A stretch of DNA of 64,000 bases. Source: Chloroflexota bacterium (GTDB lineage: Bacteria; Chloroflexota; Anaerolineae; Anaerolineales; Villigracilaceae). The stretch covers positions 99,071-163,070 of the forward strand of contig JAPLGS010000141.1 in the NCBI GenBank assembly GCA_026390015.1, written 5' to 3'. The notes under the pieces are model-generated. The model did not search any database, had not been told where the DNA came from, and was given only the letters and a program-made list of their open reading frames with translations. This document shows, one piece after another, positions 49,917-58,552 of this stretch. The translations under genes were made by a program, and so were the position numbers. Numbering within the stretch: the first letter of the stretch is position 1; every line of letters starts with the position of its first letter.

Positions 49917-51272
49917 TTATTTCACTGCTAAATTATCGGATGTGAATTGGATGGCAATATCGGTGTCTGGCAGTTTATTACCTAACTCTAGAATAGTGGT
50001 TTGAAGCAGGTTCTCAAGATTAACCAAATTGCCGATCTTAGCGGAGATCTCTCCAACCGCGCGTTCTTTTGCCGCGCGTTTTTGTGCTTCTTGAAGCAGG
50101 CGCGCGTTTTCAAGGGCAAGAACTGTGCGCTCAGCTGTTGCATGTGCTATGGCAATTTCATCATTCGTCCAAACTCGGTTTATATCTGTTACCGCGCTTA
50201 GCTTTATTGTGCCGATGCGGATGCCGCGCAAGGTGAGGGGAATGGCGAGACTGACCGGAGGAGGCTCGTCATTTGGATTTAATTTTTTTGTATCAATACC
50301 ATCGAAGACATAACTTCCCACAGATTGTTGCTCAAAGAAATCATGCCACTGTAATTTACTCATTTGCGCTGATGAAGCTTCAACTTGTGCAAGTGCTTCA
50401 AGAGATTGCTCTAAGGATCTTGCGTTTTGGATGGCAACACTGACTTGATCGGCTAGAACAGAAAGGATGCTTACATCTTCCTGGGAAAAGGCATTAGGTT
50501 CCACGCTTTGAACGTCCAAAGCTCCAAAAATATCAGCGCTCACGCGGAGTGGCAGGGCGATTGCGGAGCGTGTTTCTGGAAGTTCGAGATTGTTGAAGTA
50601 AGCAGAATCCAGCCCCAGGTTCAGAGCGACGCGGGGCTGTCCGCTAGTGGTCACGTTTCCAATTAGCTCTGGTCCTCCGACGAGCAGGCGGTGATTTTGT
50701 GTCAGTAACTTTTTTCCGCCTTCGCTGTTCGCAGCTACAAGGATGGCGTATTCTTTGCTATTATCCAAAAGGAAAATACCAACGTGATAAAAGCCAAATT
50801 GTTCTGAAATGGATTCTGCGATTCTGGGAAGCAGGGCGTTGAGTGTCTGTGAGGAACGAATTGTGCGTGCGATGCGGGCGATGGCTTCAAACTGCGCAGA
50901 GCGATGTATGTTGCGTTGGTTGGCGATGGTCAACTCGGCGGTGCGCTCGTTCACGCGCTGCTCGAGGTTTAATTGAATTAATTTTAATTCGTGTTCACGA
51001 CTGCTCAATTCCTCGTTGCTTTTTGAAAGCATATCTTGTTTTCTGCCGGCATATCCTGCAAATAGACCGAGCACGAATGGCGCAGTATCCACCAACCATA
51101 AAACAGGATCGGTGAGATGTGTATTGATCATGGCGGATATATTGAGCGGTAGTTGAAAAAATATGATTTTCAAAATAGTCCCAGCCAATGGAAATAAGAA
51201 TCCAAAGAACACACCTATCAAAGTGTAGCGTTGTGTTTCACTGATTCTTGCGCGAGTTGGTTTCTTGTTCAA
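49917..51272 (-). CDS. Kinase-less receptor: two-helix form plus GAF modules
   Basis: A 451-residue protein from the TTG at 51272, which has CCGAGG upstream; the frame is open to 51374, but that would overlap the neighbouring gene by 65 bases. Two membrane helices flank a short loop (RYTLIGVFFGFLFPLAGTI and VLWLVDTAPFVLGLFAGYAG). Then a coiled coil, a full GAF (FGFYHVGIFLLDNSKEYAIL ... NLELPETRSAIALPL), a half-GAF (LQWHDFFEQQSV...AIPLTLRGIRIGTIKL) and the truncated GAF start (ISAKIGNLVNLENLLQTTILEL). The N-terminus closely resembles that of the gene at 55397-56872, a sign of recent duplication. No output domain. Confidence 0.8.
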   Translation of the reverse strand: MNKKPTRARISETQRYTLIGVFFGFLFPLAGTILKIIFFQLPLNISAMINTHLTDPVLWLVDTAPFVLGLFAGYAGRKQDMLSKSNEELSSREHELKLIQLNLEQRVNERTAELTIANQRNIHRSAQFEAIARIARTIRSSQTLNALLPRIAESISEQFGFYHVGIFLLDNSKEYAILVAANSEGGKKLLTQNHRLLVGGPELIGNVTTSGQPRVALNLGLDSAYFNNLELPETRSAIALPLRVSADIFGALDVQSVEPNAFSQEDVSILSVLADQVSVAIQNARSLEQSLEALAQVEASSAQMSKLQWHDFFEQQSVGSYVFDGIDTKKLNPNDEPPPVSLAIPLTLRGIRIGTIKLSAVTDINRVWTNDEIAIAHATAERTVLALENARLLQEAQKRAAKERAVGEISAKIGNLVNLENLLQTTILELGNKLPDTDIAIQFTSDNLAVK

Positions 51273-51309
51273 TGCGTATACCTCGGAATTTTTCTTTTCC
51301 TTTGAGTGA

Positions 51310-53631
51310 TTATTCGTCGGCGCTGCCCAATTCAACTGTGACCTGGGCGCCGCTAATCTGATTGCCCAATTCACTTATGGCGGTTTTTATGATTGACTCA
51401 ATTTCAACCCCTGCGCCGATCTTCGCCGAGATGTTGCTGATGGCATGTTCGCGTGCGGCGCGTTTTTGCGAATCTTCAAGCAGGCGCGAATTTTCCAGAG
51501 ATAAAGCCGCGCGATTTGCGGCAGCTAAGGCAATTGCGATTTCTTCGTCTGTCCAAATATGAGCTGGGTTTTCCTGTTCCAATCCGATCACTCCGATGAC
51601 CTGGTTGAGAAGCATCAACGGAATCAGGAGAGTATTTTGCTTGACATTGGTTTGATGGTCGGTTGATTGTTTCACAATGATCGGCTTTCCATTTTCCAGT
51701 TTTTTTAATAATTCCAATGGAAGGTTATGCTGAACGGCGGTCACCTGCAATCCATCATATTCATAAGCGGGAAACTCCCTTTTGCTGATGGGGGATTTCC
51801 ATGCCCGTTGTGTTTGCTGGCGATTTACTTTCGTGAGCTCTAACATTGTTGCTTCCACCTGCTGTGCAAGTTGGGTTTTCTCAATTGCGGCGGATAGCTG
51901 GTCTGCCAGCAGTTGAAGAGTTTGAATATCCCGTTCGCTAAAGGCGTTGAATGCTTTTGTCTGAATATCCAAGGCGCCGATCGTAAGGTTGCGGTTGCGC
52001 AAAGGTAAAGCGATCTCTGAATGCGTTTCAGGCAGGAGCGGGTTTTCAAAATGGATAGCGTCTAGGCCGACATCCAAGGCAATGTAAGCCTGTCCATTTT
52101 TAGTGGACTTGCCTATCAGATCTTTTTGACTTACTTTTAATTTGTAATTGTTCATCAACATTTCTTCTGCGGCGATACTGCTGGCGGCGCGCAAGATGGC
52201 ATACTCTCCGAGTTCGTCCACAAGAAAAATACCGACGTGATAATAATCCAGGCGCTCCTTGATCAGATTCACTGAAACCTTAAGAAGAGTGTTTAGATCA
52301 CGGATGATGATGATCTCCCGCATGACGTTTGTGATGGCTTTCAGTTGCACGTTATCTTTTTGCAAATCAGCAGTTTGCTTGGAAACATGTTCTTCAAGAC
52401 TTCCCAATTTCGATTGGAGTTGATTTGTTATTGAATTAAATACCGATGCTATTGTCCCTAATTCATCTGATGAGTTCTCTTCGGCGCGAATATTTAAATT
52501 ACCCAATGATACTGAGTTTGCAATATCGGCGAGATCGAGAATGGGTCTGGTAAATATTCTGGCAACCAAAGTTGCCAAGATCGCAACCGCAAATGTGGTG
52601 AGAATCAAAAGCAGGATATTTGTGTTGGTCTGTTTCTGAATATCCGTAAGAAAAACTGAGGTTGGGCGGCTGTAAATCACAACCCATGGCTGGGTCTGCA
52701 TGTGGGCTACTGCGATGCTCTCATCCCCTGATTTATTTGGGGATATATCTGCCCGAAAGAAGGGTTGTGTATTTGCATTCTTAAGAGCGAGATCTAAATC
52801 GGTGAGATGAGTGGCCTGTTCTTCACTAGGAAGATTTAAAAATCGTTTCGACTCCATCGCCAGCAAATAGTCGGAAAGTTCAAGGGGAACGATGGATTTT
52901 AGAATGAGCTCCGGGTTTTGTGAATCCGCCATACGGATATTTAGTTCATCCAAGACAAGGATTGCTGCGTCGGTCGAAATTCCGATGCCTTCGGTAATCA
53001 CAGATTGTAAAATAGCCGAGTTGTATATTATTCGCAGCACGCCAACATAATCACCGCGCTGACTGAATATCTTACTTGCAAAGTGGATAACAGTTGTTGC
53101 GCCGTTCGAATAGGTGACTGTTGTAGCGAGTGGCTGGTCTTGCATCTGTACCTTGCGGAAATACAAATCATTAGATTCATTTGTTCTGCTGTCGTCTTTT
53201 GCAGTATCCATTAGGACAACGCCGTTTACATCTAAAAGAGCGTAGGAAATTATATTAATCGGATCTTTCCTGCCAAGTTTCTCGAGAAGATCCCTGGCGT
53301 GTTCCCCTTCCAGACTCCCGCTGCGTAGGGATGGCGCCATTTCCAGATAAGAGGAAAAGTCTGTAAATTGGGATTCGATTTTGGATGAATTCAGAACATT
53401 ATTAATAAACGAGTCAAGGTTGCTTGCTATTCGCTCTGCGTCAGACAACAAGGAAGTTTCAGCACTCTTAATATACGCCTGTCGGGCTAGAATAATATCC
53501 CGCATTGATATAAAGATAAGCGGAACCAAAGCGGTGAACAGCATGAATAGTACAAGACGTGTTTGTAGGGAGATCCGTCCAATCCTCAAGCCTAAACTGA
53601 GAGGGGAGTGTTCTGAACTACTCTGTGTCAT
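51310..53631 (-). CDS. Kinase-less receptor: Cache, HAMP and GAF modules
   Basis: A 773-residue protein. Membrane helix at about 25-45, an extracellular Cache-like domain (46-335, with IASNLDSFINNVLNSSKI and DVNGVVLMDTAKDD), second helix at about 345-365, HAMP (ARIFTRPILDLADIANSVS...LGTIASVF), coiled coil, full GAF (DYYHVGIFLVDELGEYAIL, NPLLPETHSEIALPL), half-GAF (QRAWKSPISKREFPAYEYDGLQ...LIPLMLLNQVIGVIGLE) and the truncated GAF start (ISAKIGAGVEIESIIKTAISEL). It looks like a chemoreceptor or sensor kinase whose output end has been removed. Only two family members here (this and 43920) have a clear extracellular Cache; a third at the right edge has a similar extracellular part. Confidence 0.83.
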   Translation of the reverse strand: MTQSSSEHSPLSLGLRIGRISLQTRLVLFMLFTALVPLIFISMRDIILARQAYIKSAETSLLSDAERIASNLDSFINNVLNSSKIESQFTDFSSYLEMAPSLRSGSLEGEHARDLLEKLGRKDPINIISYALLDVNGVVLMDTAKDDSRTNESNDLYFRKVQMQDQPLATTVTYSNGATTVIHFASKIFSQRGDYVGVLRIIYNSAILQSVITEGIGISTDAAILVLDELNIRMADSQNPELILKSIVPLELSDYLLAMESKRFLNLPSEEQATHLTDLDLALKNANTQPFFRADISPNKSGDESIAVAHMQTQPWVVIYSRPTSVFLTDIQKQTNTNILLLILTTFAVAILATLVARIFTRPILDLADIANSVSLGNLNIRAEENSSDELGTIASVFNSITNQLQSKLGSLEEHVSKQTADLQKDNVQLKAITNVMREIIIIRDLNTLLKVSVNLIKERLDYYHVGIFLVDELGEYAILRAASSIAAEEMLMNNYKLKVSQKDLIGKSTKNGQAYIALDVGLDAIHFENPLLPETHSEIALPLRNRNLTIGALDIQTKAFNAFSERDIQTLQLLADQLSAAIEKTQLAQQVEATMLELTKVNRQQTQRAWKSPISKREFPAYEYDGLQVTAVQHNLPLELLKKLENGKPIIVKQSTDHQTNVKQNTLLIPLMLLNQVIGVIGLEQENPAHIWTDEEIAIALAAANRAALSLENSRLLEDSQKRAAREHAISNISAKIGAGVEIESIIKTAISELGNQISGAQVTVELGSADE

Positions 53632-53669
53632 GACATCCTTTAATAATTTTACTTTTTTTCAGTGTGATT

Positions 53670-55394
53670 TTATTTCGCTGATTCTTCATTTTCGCGAGTC
53701 GTTCCTAACTGGATGAATGAGCGTGATGAGCCCAACGCCAACCCAAGTTCGTGAATGGTAGTTTGCAGGATACGATCAAAATCAGTCGATGCTCCAATTT
53801 GAGTTGTGACTCGAGCGATGGTTTCTTCCTGTTCAGCTCGGCGATTGGTTTCTTCAAAGAGGCGGGCGTTCTCAAGTGCGAATCCTGCTCGATCTGAAAT
53901 GGACTGCACCATGATAATTTCGTCGTCCGTCCATTTCCTTTTTTCTTCGACCGCTTGTATATGAATGATGCCGATTATTTGATCACGGAATTTAACGGGA
54001 ACCGCCAGCGTGGAAGGATTACCTATCGAAGGTTGGGCAATAAATTGGGTCTCACCAGATGCGAGGGCTTTTTCCAGCGTCGGGCTGTTTGATGGGAGGA
54101 CTGTTGAAATAGTCCCATCTGGAAGGTAATGATACCCATCCTGTTTTGGCTTGCGGTAAGAAGATTTATTGGCTTTTTGATTTGGATGATGGGTGTCTTC
54201 TTTTGCAAGATCCTTATTAATAATTGCGATCTGATTGGCAATGGTTTCAAGGACATTCACATCATCTGCTTTGAACGCGGAAGGCTGGGTGCTTTGAACG
54301 TCCAATACCCCGATTATTGTTTTGCCATATTTAATCGGCAGAGTAATTTCTGAACGGGTTTTTGGGAGATCGGGATTATTAAAGAAAAACATATCCGAGC
54401 CGGTTTCGAGCGCGATGCGTACGCGACCGCTTTGAGAAACATAACCAACGATGCCAGCTCCCCCAACTTTAAATTGATGGTGGTTCGCAAGCATGTGTTG
54501 CCCGCCTTCACTGTTGGCGGCGCGTAATACTGCATATTCATGGGTTTCATCAAGCAGGAAAATGCCAACGTGATAAGCTTCCATTTTTTCACTGATGGAT
54601 CGAGTGATTCGCGTCAATAATTCGGCTGATTGCAGCTCTACGTTTGCTGATATCTCCTGCGAGATATCAGCAATAACCTGCAGACGCATCGCGCGTTCCT
54701 GAATTTGTTGATAAGCAGCGTCAAGTGCATGAGTGCGTTCTTCAACATGCTTTTCCAGGTTCGTTTTAATTTCCTGCAATTCTTGGTTGACCGCGCGGGT
54801 CTCTTCCAAGCGAAAATTTTCAAGGTATGAACGAAAGATAACCGCAATGTACAGAATGAAGCCTGTAAAAAATACAACACCGCTTGCTTCAATAATATCG
54901 TTTTCTGAAATTGGAACTCTTGAATAATAGGAAGCTAATGCTGTCATTATGGTTGCATAGATCGCAAGCGTGGCAAAGGTGCGTTGACCTGTCAGCGTGC
55001 TTGCAACGATCAACGAGATCGGTACAAGCGCAAGCACAGATGTTAGATAAACCGCTGCCAAACCGAGAAATAATGAAAGATATGCAATAGAGATAACTCC
55101 GAGGGAAAAAATAAAAGTTCCAACTCTTGGAAATTTTGATTTGCCAAAAAGATATGAAATAATAGACACACCCAGCAGGAAGTCGATGATGATGGCAGGC
55201 TGTAGGCTGGCGATCAAACCCGCTCCCAATGCAATTATCAGCAGCAAAGCAATACCATTAAGCAATTGAGCACGTCGAGCAAATCCTGATTCTTGCAGCG
55301 TTGGATTCGGAGCAATTAAATTCTGAAGAATGTGATTGACCCTTGCCAACAGAGTTAGATTTTCAGTATCGTTGGGTGTTCGTGGTGTCGACAT
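53670..55394 (-). CDS. Kinase-less receptor: six-helix membrane domain plus GAF modules
   Basis: A 574-residue protein with about six membrane helices in residues 45-200, coiled coil 200-245, full GAF 255-395 (AYHVGIFLLDETHEYAVL, MFFFNNPDLPKTRSEITLPI), half-GAF 420-510 (DGYHYLPDGTISTV ... VPVKFRDQIIGIIHIQ, WTDDEIIMVQSISDRAGFALE) and the truncated GAF start (VTTQIGASTDFDRILQTTIHEL). The membrane part resembles that of the 48181 gene in layout but not closely in sequence, suggesting exchange or fast change of the sensor half. No output domain follows. Confidence 0.82.
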   Translation of the reverse strand: MSTPRTPNDTENLTLLARVNHILQNLIAPNPTLQESGFARRAQLLNGIALLLIIALGAGLIASLQPAIIIDFLLGVSIISYLFGKSKFPRVGTFIFSLGVISIAYLSLFLGLAAVYLTSVLALVPISLIVASTLTGQRTFATLAIYATIMTALASYYSRVPISENDIIEASGVVFFTGFILYIAVIFRSYLENFRLEETRAVNQELQEIKTNLEKHVEERTHALDAAYQQIQERAMRLQVIADISQEISANVELQSAELLTRITRSISEKMEAYHVGIFLLDETHEYAVLRAANSEGGQHMLANHHQFKVGGAGIVGYVSQSGRVRIALETGSDMFFFNNPDLPKTRSEITLPIKYGKTIIGVLDVQSTQPSAFKADDVNVLETIANQIAIINKDLAKEDTHHPNQKANKSSYRKPKQDGYHYLPDGTISTVLPSNSPTLEKALASGETQFIAQPSIGNPSTLAVPVKFRDQIIGIIHIQAVEEKRKWTDDEIIMVQSISDRAGFALENARLFEETNRRAEQEETIARVTTQIGASTDFDRILQTTIHELGLALGSSRSFIQLGTTRENEESAK

Positions 55395-55396
55395 GA

Positions 55397-56872
55397 TTAC
55401 TCTCTTACCTTTCTGGATGGATCAGGATTTGCGCCCCTGCCAGACTGACCATCAGCCTGTTTCTGCCCATTGAGTTGGTCCAGCAACTGAAAAGTGACGG
55501 CCGCGTTTCCGATAGTAAGCCCAAGCTCCCGGACAGTCTCCCGCAGAATAGTATCCACATTTGAAAACGCGCTGATCCGAGCTGAAATATTCGATACTAA
55601 AGATTCGCGGGCAGCGCGTTGTTGCGACTCATTGTATAGTCTGGCACTTTCCAAAGCAGCGCTTAACTGCTCCGATAACGCGATCGCTAGATTGGTCTCG
55701 TCTTGCGTCCAAGCTTCAGATATATCATTCTTTTTCAATCGAATTGCGCCAATAATCAACCCTCGCACTTTGATGGGAACGCTAATGGTAAGGTTATCGT
55801 TCCCGATAATAATATCACCGGTTTCGACAGCTTTTGTGATGCTTGGATCTAGAAATTCAGAATAAATTTGCACTGTCGTTGGCGACGTGGCAAGAAAACT
55901 TGTGTGCGGTTGATTTCGAAGAATCTTCCCCCAAGCCTCTCGACTAACTTCCCCATAAACCAGTTTGGAAGCTTCAAGTGCTTTTTCGATCTCACTAAAC
56001 AAATTTACATTTTGGATGGCAACCGCGAGTTGTTCCGCCAGGATTTGAAGAGTTGCTATATCTTCTTCAGAGAAAGCCAGCGATTCTTTGCTTTGCACAT
56101 CCAATGCGCCCAGGATTTGCCCGCCTGCCACTAGTGGCAGAGACATTTCAGAGCGTGTTTCTGGCAAGTCGGGATTATTAAAGTAAAACGCATCCGTACC
56201 AACATCCAACGCGATCCGGGCTTTTATATTTTCAGTAACGTAGCCCACAATGCCCATTTCACCAACTTTAAGTTGGTGATTCCTTTCCAGCATGCGTTGC
56301 CCGCCTGCACTATTTGCGGCGGCGAGCACCGCGTACTCTTTTCGCTCATCAAGAATAAAAATGCCAACATGATAATAGCCAAAATTTTCGTGAATAAGAT
56401 ATGTTGTTTGTTGTAAAAGTTCTGAGAGTTTTCGGTAGGAAGTTATCCCTCTGCCAACTTCCGCCACAGCTTTTAGCAAGTTGCTGCGATGCTCGATTTC
56501 GCGAGTACGTTCGTTCACGCGTTCCTCGAGGTTTAGTTGATATTTTATAAGTTCCTGTTCACGAGCATTTAATTCCTGATTGCTTCTTAAAAGCAGTTCC
56601 TGTTTTCGACCCGCGTAGCTGGCAAATAAACCGAGGAACACCGGCGCGCTGTCAATTATCCACAGAAGAGGATCTGTTCGTTGTATATTAAAAACAGCAG
56701 TAATATCTTGTGGTTGGTGAGAACCTGCTAATCTTAAAAGAGTTCCAATGATAGGGAATAAAAAACCAAATAGCACGCCGACCAAAGCGTACCGTTGTGT
56801 TTCACCGATTTGGATAAAAGCTGGTTTCTTACTCACGGATTTATATTCTCTCGGGTTTTGGGTGTGTATCAT
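55397..56872 (-). CDS. Kinase-less receptor: two-helix form plus GAF modules
   Basis: A 491-residue protein, sister of the 49917 gene: N-terminal RYALVGVLFGFLFPIIGTL and LLWIIDSAPVFLGLFASYAG match that protein's two helices. Coiled coil 90-135, full GAF 150-300 (FGYYHVGIFILDERKEYAVL, YFNNPDLPETRSEMSLPL), half-GAF 315-420 (REAWGKILRNQPHTSF ... SVPIKVRGLIIGAIRL), truncated GAF start (ISARISAFSNVDTILRETVREL) and a polar C-terminal tail rich in Gly and Asp, not seen in the others. No output domain. Confidence 0.82.
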   Translation of the reverse strand: MIHTQNPREYKSVSKKPAFIQIGETQRYALVGVLFGFLFPIIGTLLRLAGSHQPQDITAVFNIQRTDPLLWIIDSAPVFLGLFASYAGRKQELLLRSNQELNAREQELIKYQLNLEERVNERTREIEHRSNLLKAVAEVGRGITSYRKLSELLQQTTYLIHENFGYYHVGIFILDERKEYAVLAAANSAGGQRMLERNHQLKVGEMGIVGYVTENIKARIALDVGTDAFYFNNPDLPETRSEMSLPLVAGGQILGALDVQSKESLAFSEEDIATLQILAEQLAVAIQNVNLFSEIEKALEASKLVYGEVSREAWGKILRNQPHTSFLATSPTTVQIYSEFLDPSITKAVETGDIIIGNDNLTISVPIKVRGLIIGAIRLKKNDISEAWTQDETNLAIALSEQLSAALESARLYNESQQRAARESLVSNISARISAFSNVDTILRETVRELGLTIGNAAVTFQLLDQLNGQKQADGQSGRGANPDPSRKVRE

Positions 56873-56875
56873 TAA

Positions 56876-58552
56876 TTACTTTGTTCGTATTGAACTGGTT
56901 TTTTTTCTGACGGGTAATCCATCTGTTTGATTGGATCCAATGCTGATCTCAACTTCTTTTAGATCGAATACTCTGCGCAGTTCGGTAGTAGCTGTGCGGA
57001 TAACAGATTCGACATCCAACGTTTCGCGGACGCGGGTTGAAATATTCGCGATCATTTGATCTCGTAACGAGTTTTTTTGCGCTTCTTCTACCAGGCGACT
57101 ATTTTCCAAAGCCAGCGCCACCTGGTGGGCGATTTTTTCCACCAGACCACGCTCACGTGTAGACCATTCTGTCACTGCACCTTTTCTTACTAAATTTATA
57201 GTGCCAATTTTTTGCCCATACAATAATAACGGCACACGCAATCCATCCTTTATGTTCTTTTTGTCAAAAGAAAAAATAGGTCGTACCCCCGCAGGTGTAT
57301 ATTGATAGGCTGGTTTCTGGCGGCTGGTAAACTTGGACCAGGTCTTTTGGGCTTGGAACGACGAGTTGGTTTCCAATTCATTAACCAGATTATTCGATAG
57401 GTTCATGAGACGCACATTATCATAGGAGATGGCGATCAGATCGCATAGTGTTTTAAGGATTTCGGTATCTGAAGGTAAAAACGCTTTCGGTTGATCAGAG
57501 TGCAAATCAAAAACACCAATCACTTCACCGCGGACAGTGAAAGGCACTACCATTCGAGAGCGGGTGAGCGGGAAGTGGTTTTCATGGAAAAAATTTGTAT
57601 CCTCTGTATCTGATGAGATTATGGGACGGTTTTGTTGTATGACTAGATTTATCACGTTTCGATGGTCTGGCTCCACGCGAAATCCTTGACCGATAAGTTG
57701 TTTTCCTGTTGAAGAGGATGCCGCCTGAAGGAATGCGGTTTTTTTCTGTTCATCTAATATGTATAATCCAACATGATAGTAGCCAAATTGTTCCGACGTA
57801 AGCCGTGCCGCAGTTTCGATCAAGGTGGGAATGTCTTGAATCTCAGAGATAAAATTTGACACCTTGGCTGAAGTACGTAATTGTATTGTTTGCATATTTA
57901 ATTCTTCGGTACGTTCTCTGACTCTGTCTTCGAGTTGCGAGTGTTCTATTAATAAAGTTTGAAGAGTATTTTGCGTTTGGCTGACAACCCGAAAAAATGC
58001 CTCTTTAAACTGGCTTATTGCGATAATAAGGATTACGCCGGGGACGGAAAAATAAAGAATGTACCCGATCCAATCCGCAGGCGTTGGGGCAGGCAGATTA
58101 CGTAACGGAAGTTGATATAGGCCAAGTTGTTGCGAGGTCGCGATTGCAACGGTTGTTAATATGCATGCAGCAAGAATGTAGATATCAACATGGCGGTCAA
58201 ATAACAGAGAGGCTAAAGCCGCGCAGGTTATAAAAAATATACCCCCGCCAAGCCATGGACCCCATCCCAGGATCGAGTTCGTGCCGATGGTGTAAATTAT
58301 AAGAAGCAGCAGGGCGGCGCGCGTCGAATATTGTGCAGGTACTATTGTGATCAGTGTAATTGCTAGTAAAACACTGATAAATAAAATACGGTCATTGAGC
58401 GACGTGGTTGCCCAATTGAAAAGAATTATCGCTGCCCCCAATACACATGCAATGCGTAGCGCAATCAAGATAAAAGCGTCGCGCCATTTTTTATCGTTGA
58501 AATAAACCGATTTTGCTTCGATTGAAGATGAAGATGAAAAATTGCTATTCAT
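56876..58552 (-). CDS. Kinase-less receptor: multi-helix membrane domain plus GAF modules
   Basis: A 558-residue protein with about six membrane helices in residues 28-190, coiled coil to about 230, full GAF 240-385 (FGYYHVGLYILDEQKKTAFL, but with HFPLTRSRMVVPF instead of the usual P-E-T-R-S-E), half-GAF 400-490 (QKTWSKFTSRQKPAYQYTPAG ... RVPLLLYGQKIGTINL) and truncated GAF start (ISTRVRETLDVESVIRTATTEL). The more diverged first GAF may mean a different ligand. Its start overlaps the neighbouring gene's stop by 8 bases. No output domain. Confidence 0.81.
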   Translation of the reverse strand: MNSNFSSSSSIEAKSVYFNDKKWRDAFILIALRIACVLGAAIILFNWATTSLNDRILFISVLLAITLITIVPAQYSTRAALLLLIIYTIGTNSILGWGPWLGGGIFFITCAALASLLFDRHVDIYILAACILTTVAIATSQQLGLYQLPLRNLPAPTPADWIGYILYFSVPGVILIIAISQFKEAFFRVVSQTQNTLQTLLIEHSQLEDRVRERTEELNMQTIQLRTSAKVSNFISEIQDIPTLIETAARLTSEQFGYYHVGLYILDEQKKTAFLQAASSSTGKQLIGQGFRVEPDHRNVINLVIQQNRPIISSDTEDTNFFHENHFPLTRSRMVVPFTVRGEVIGVFDLHSDQPKAFLPSDTEILKTLCDLIAISYDNVRLMNLSNNLVNELETNSSFQAQKTWSKFTSRQKPAYQYTPAGVRPIFSFDKKNIKDGLRVPLLLYGQKIGTINLVRKGAVTEWSTRERGLVEKIAHQVALALENSRLVEEAQKNSLRDQMIANISTRVRETLDVESVIRTATTELRRVFDLKEVEISIGSNQTDGLPVRKKTSSIRTK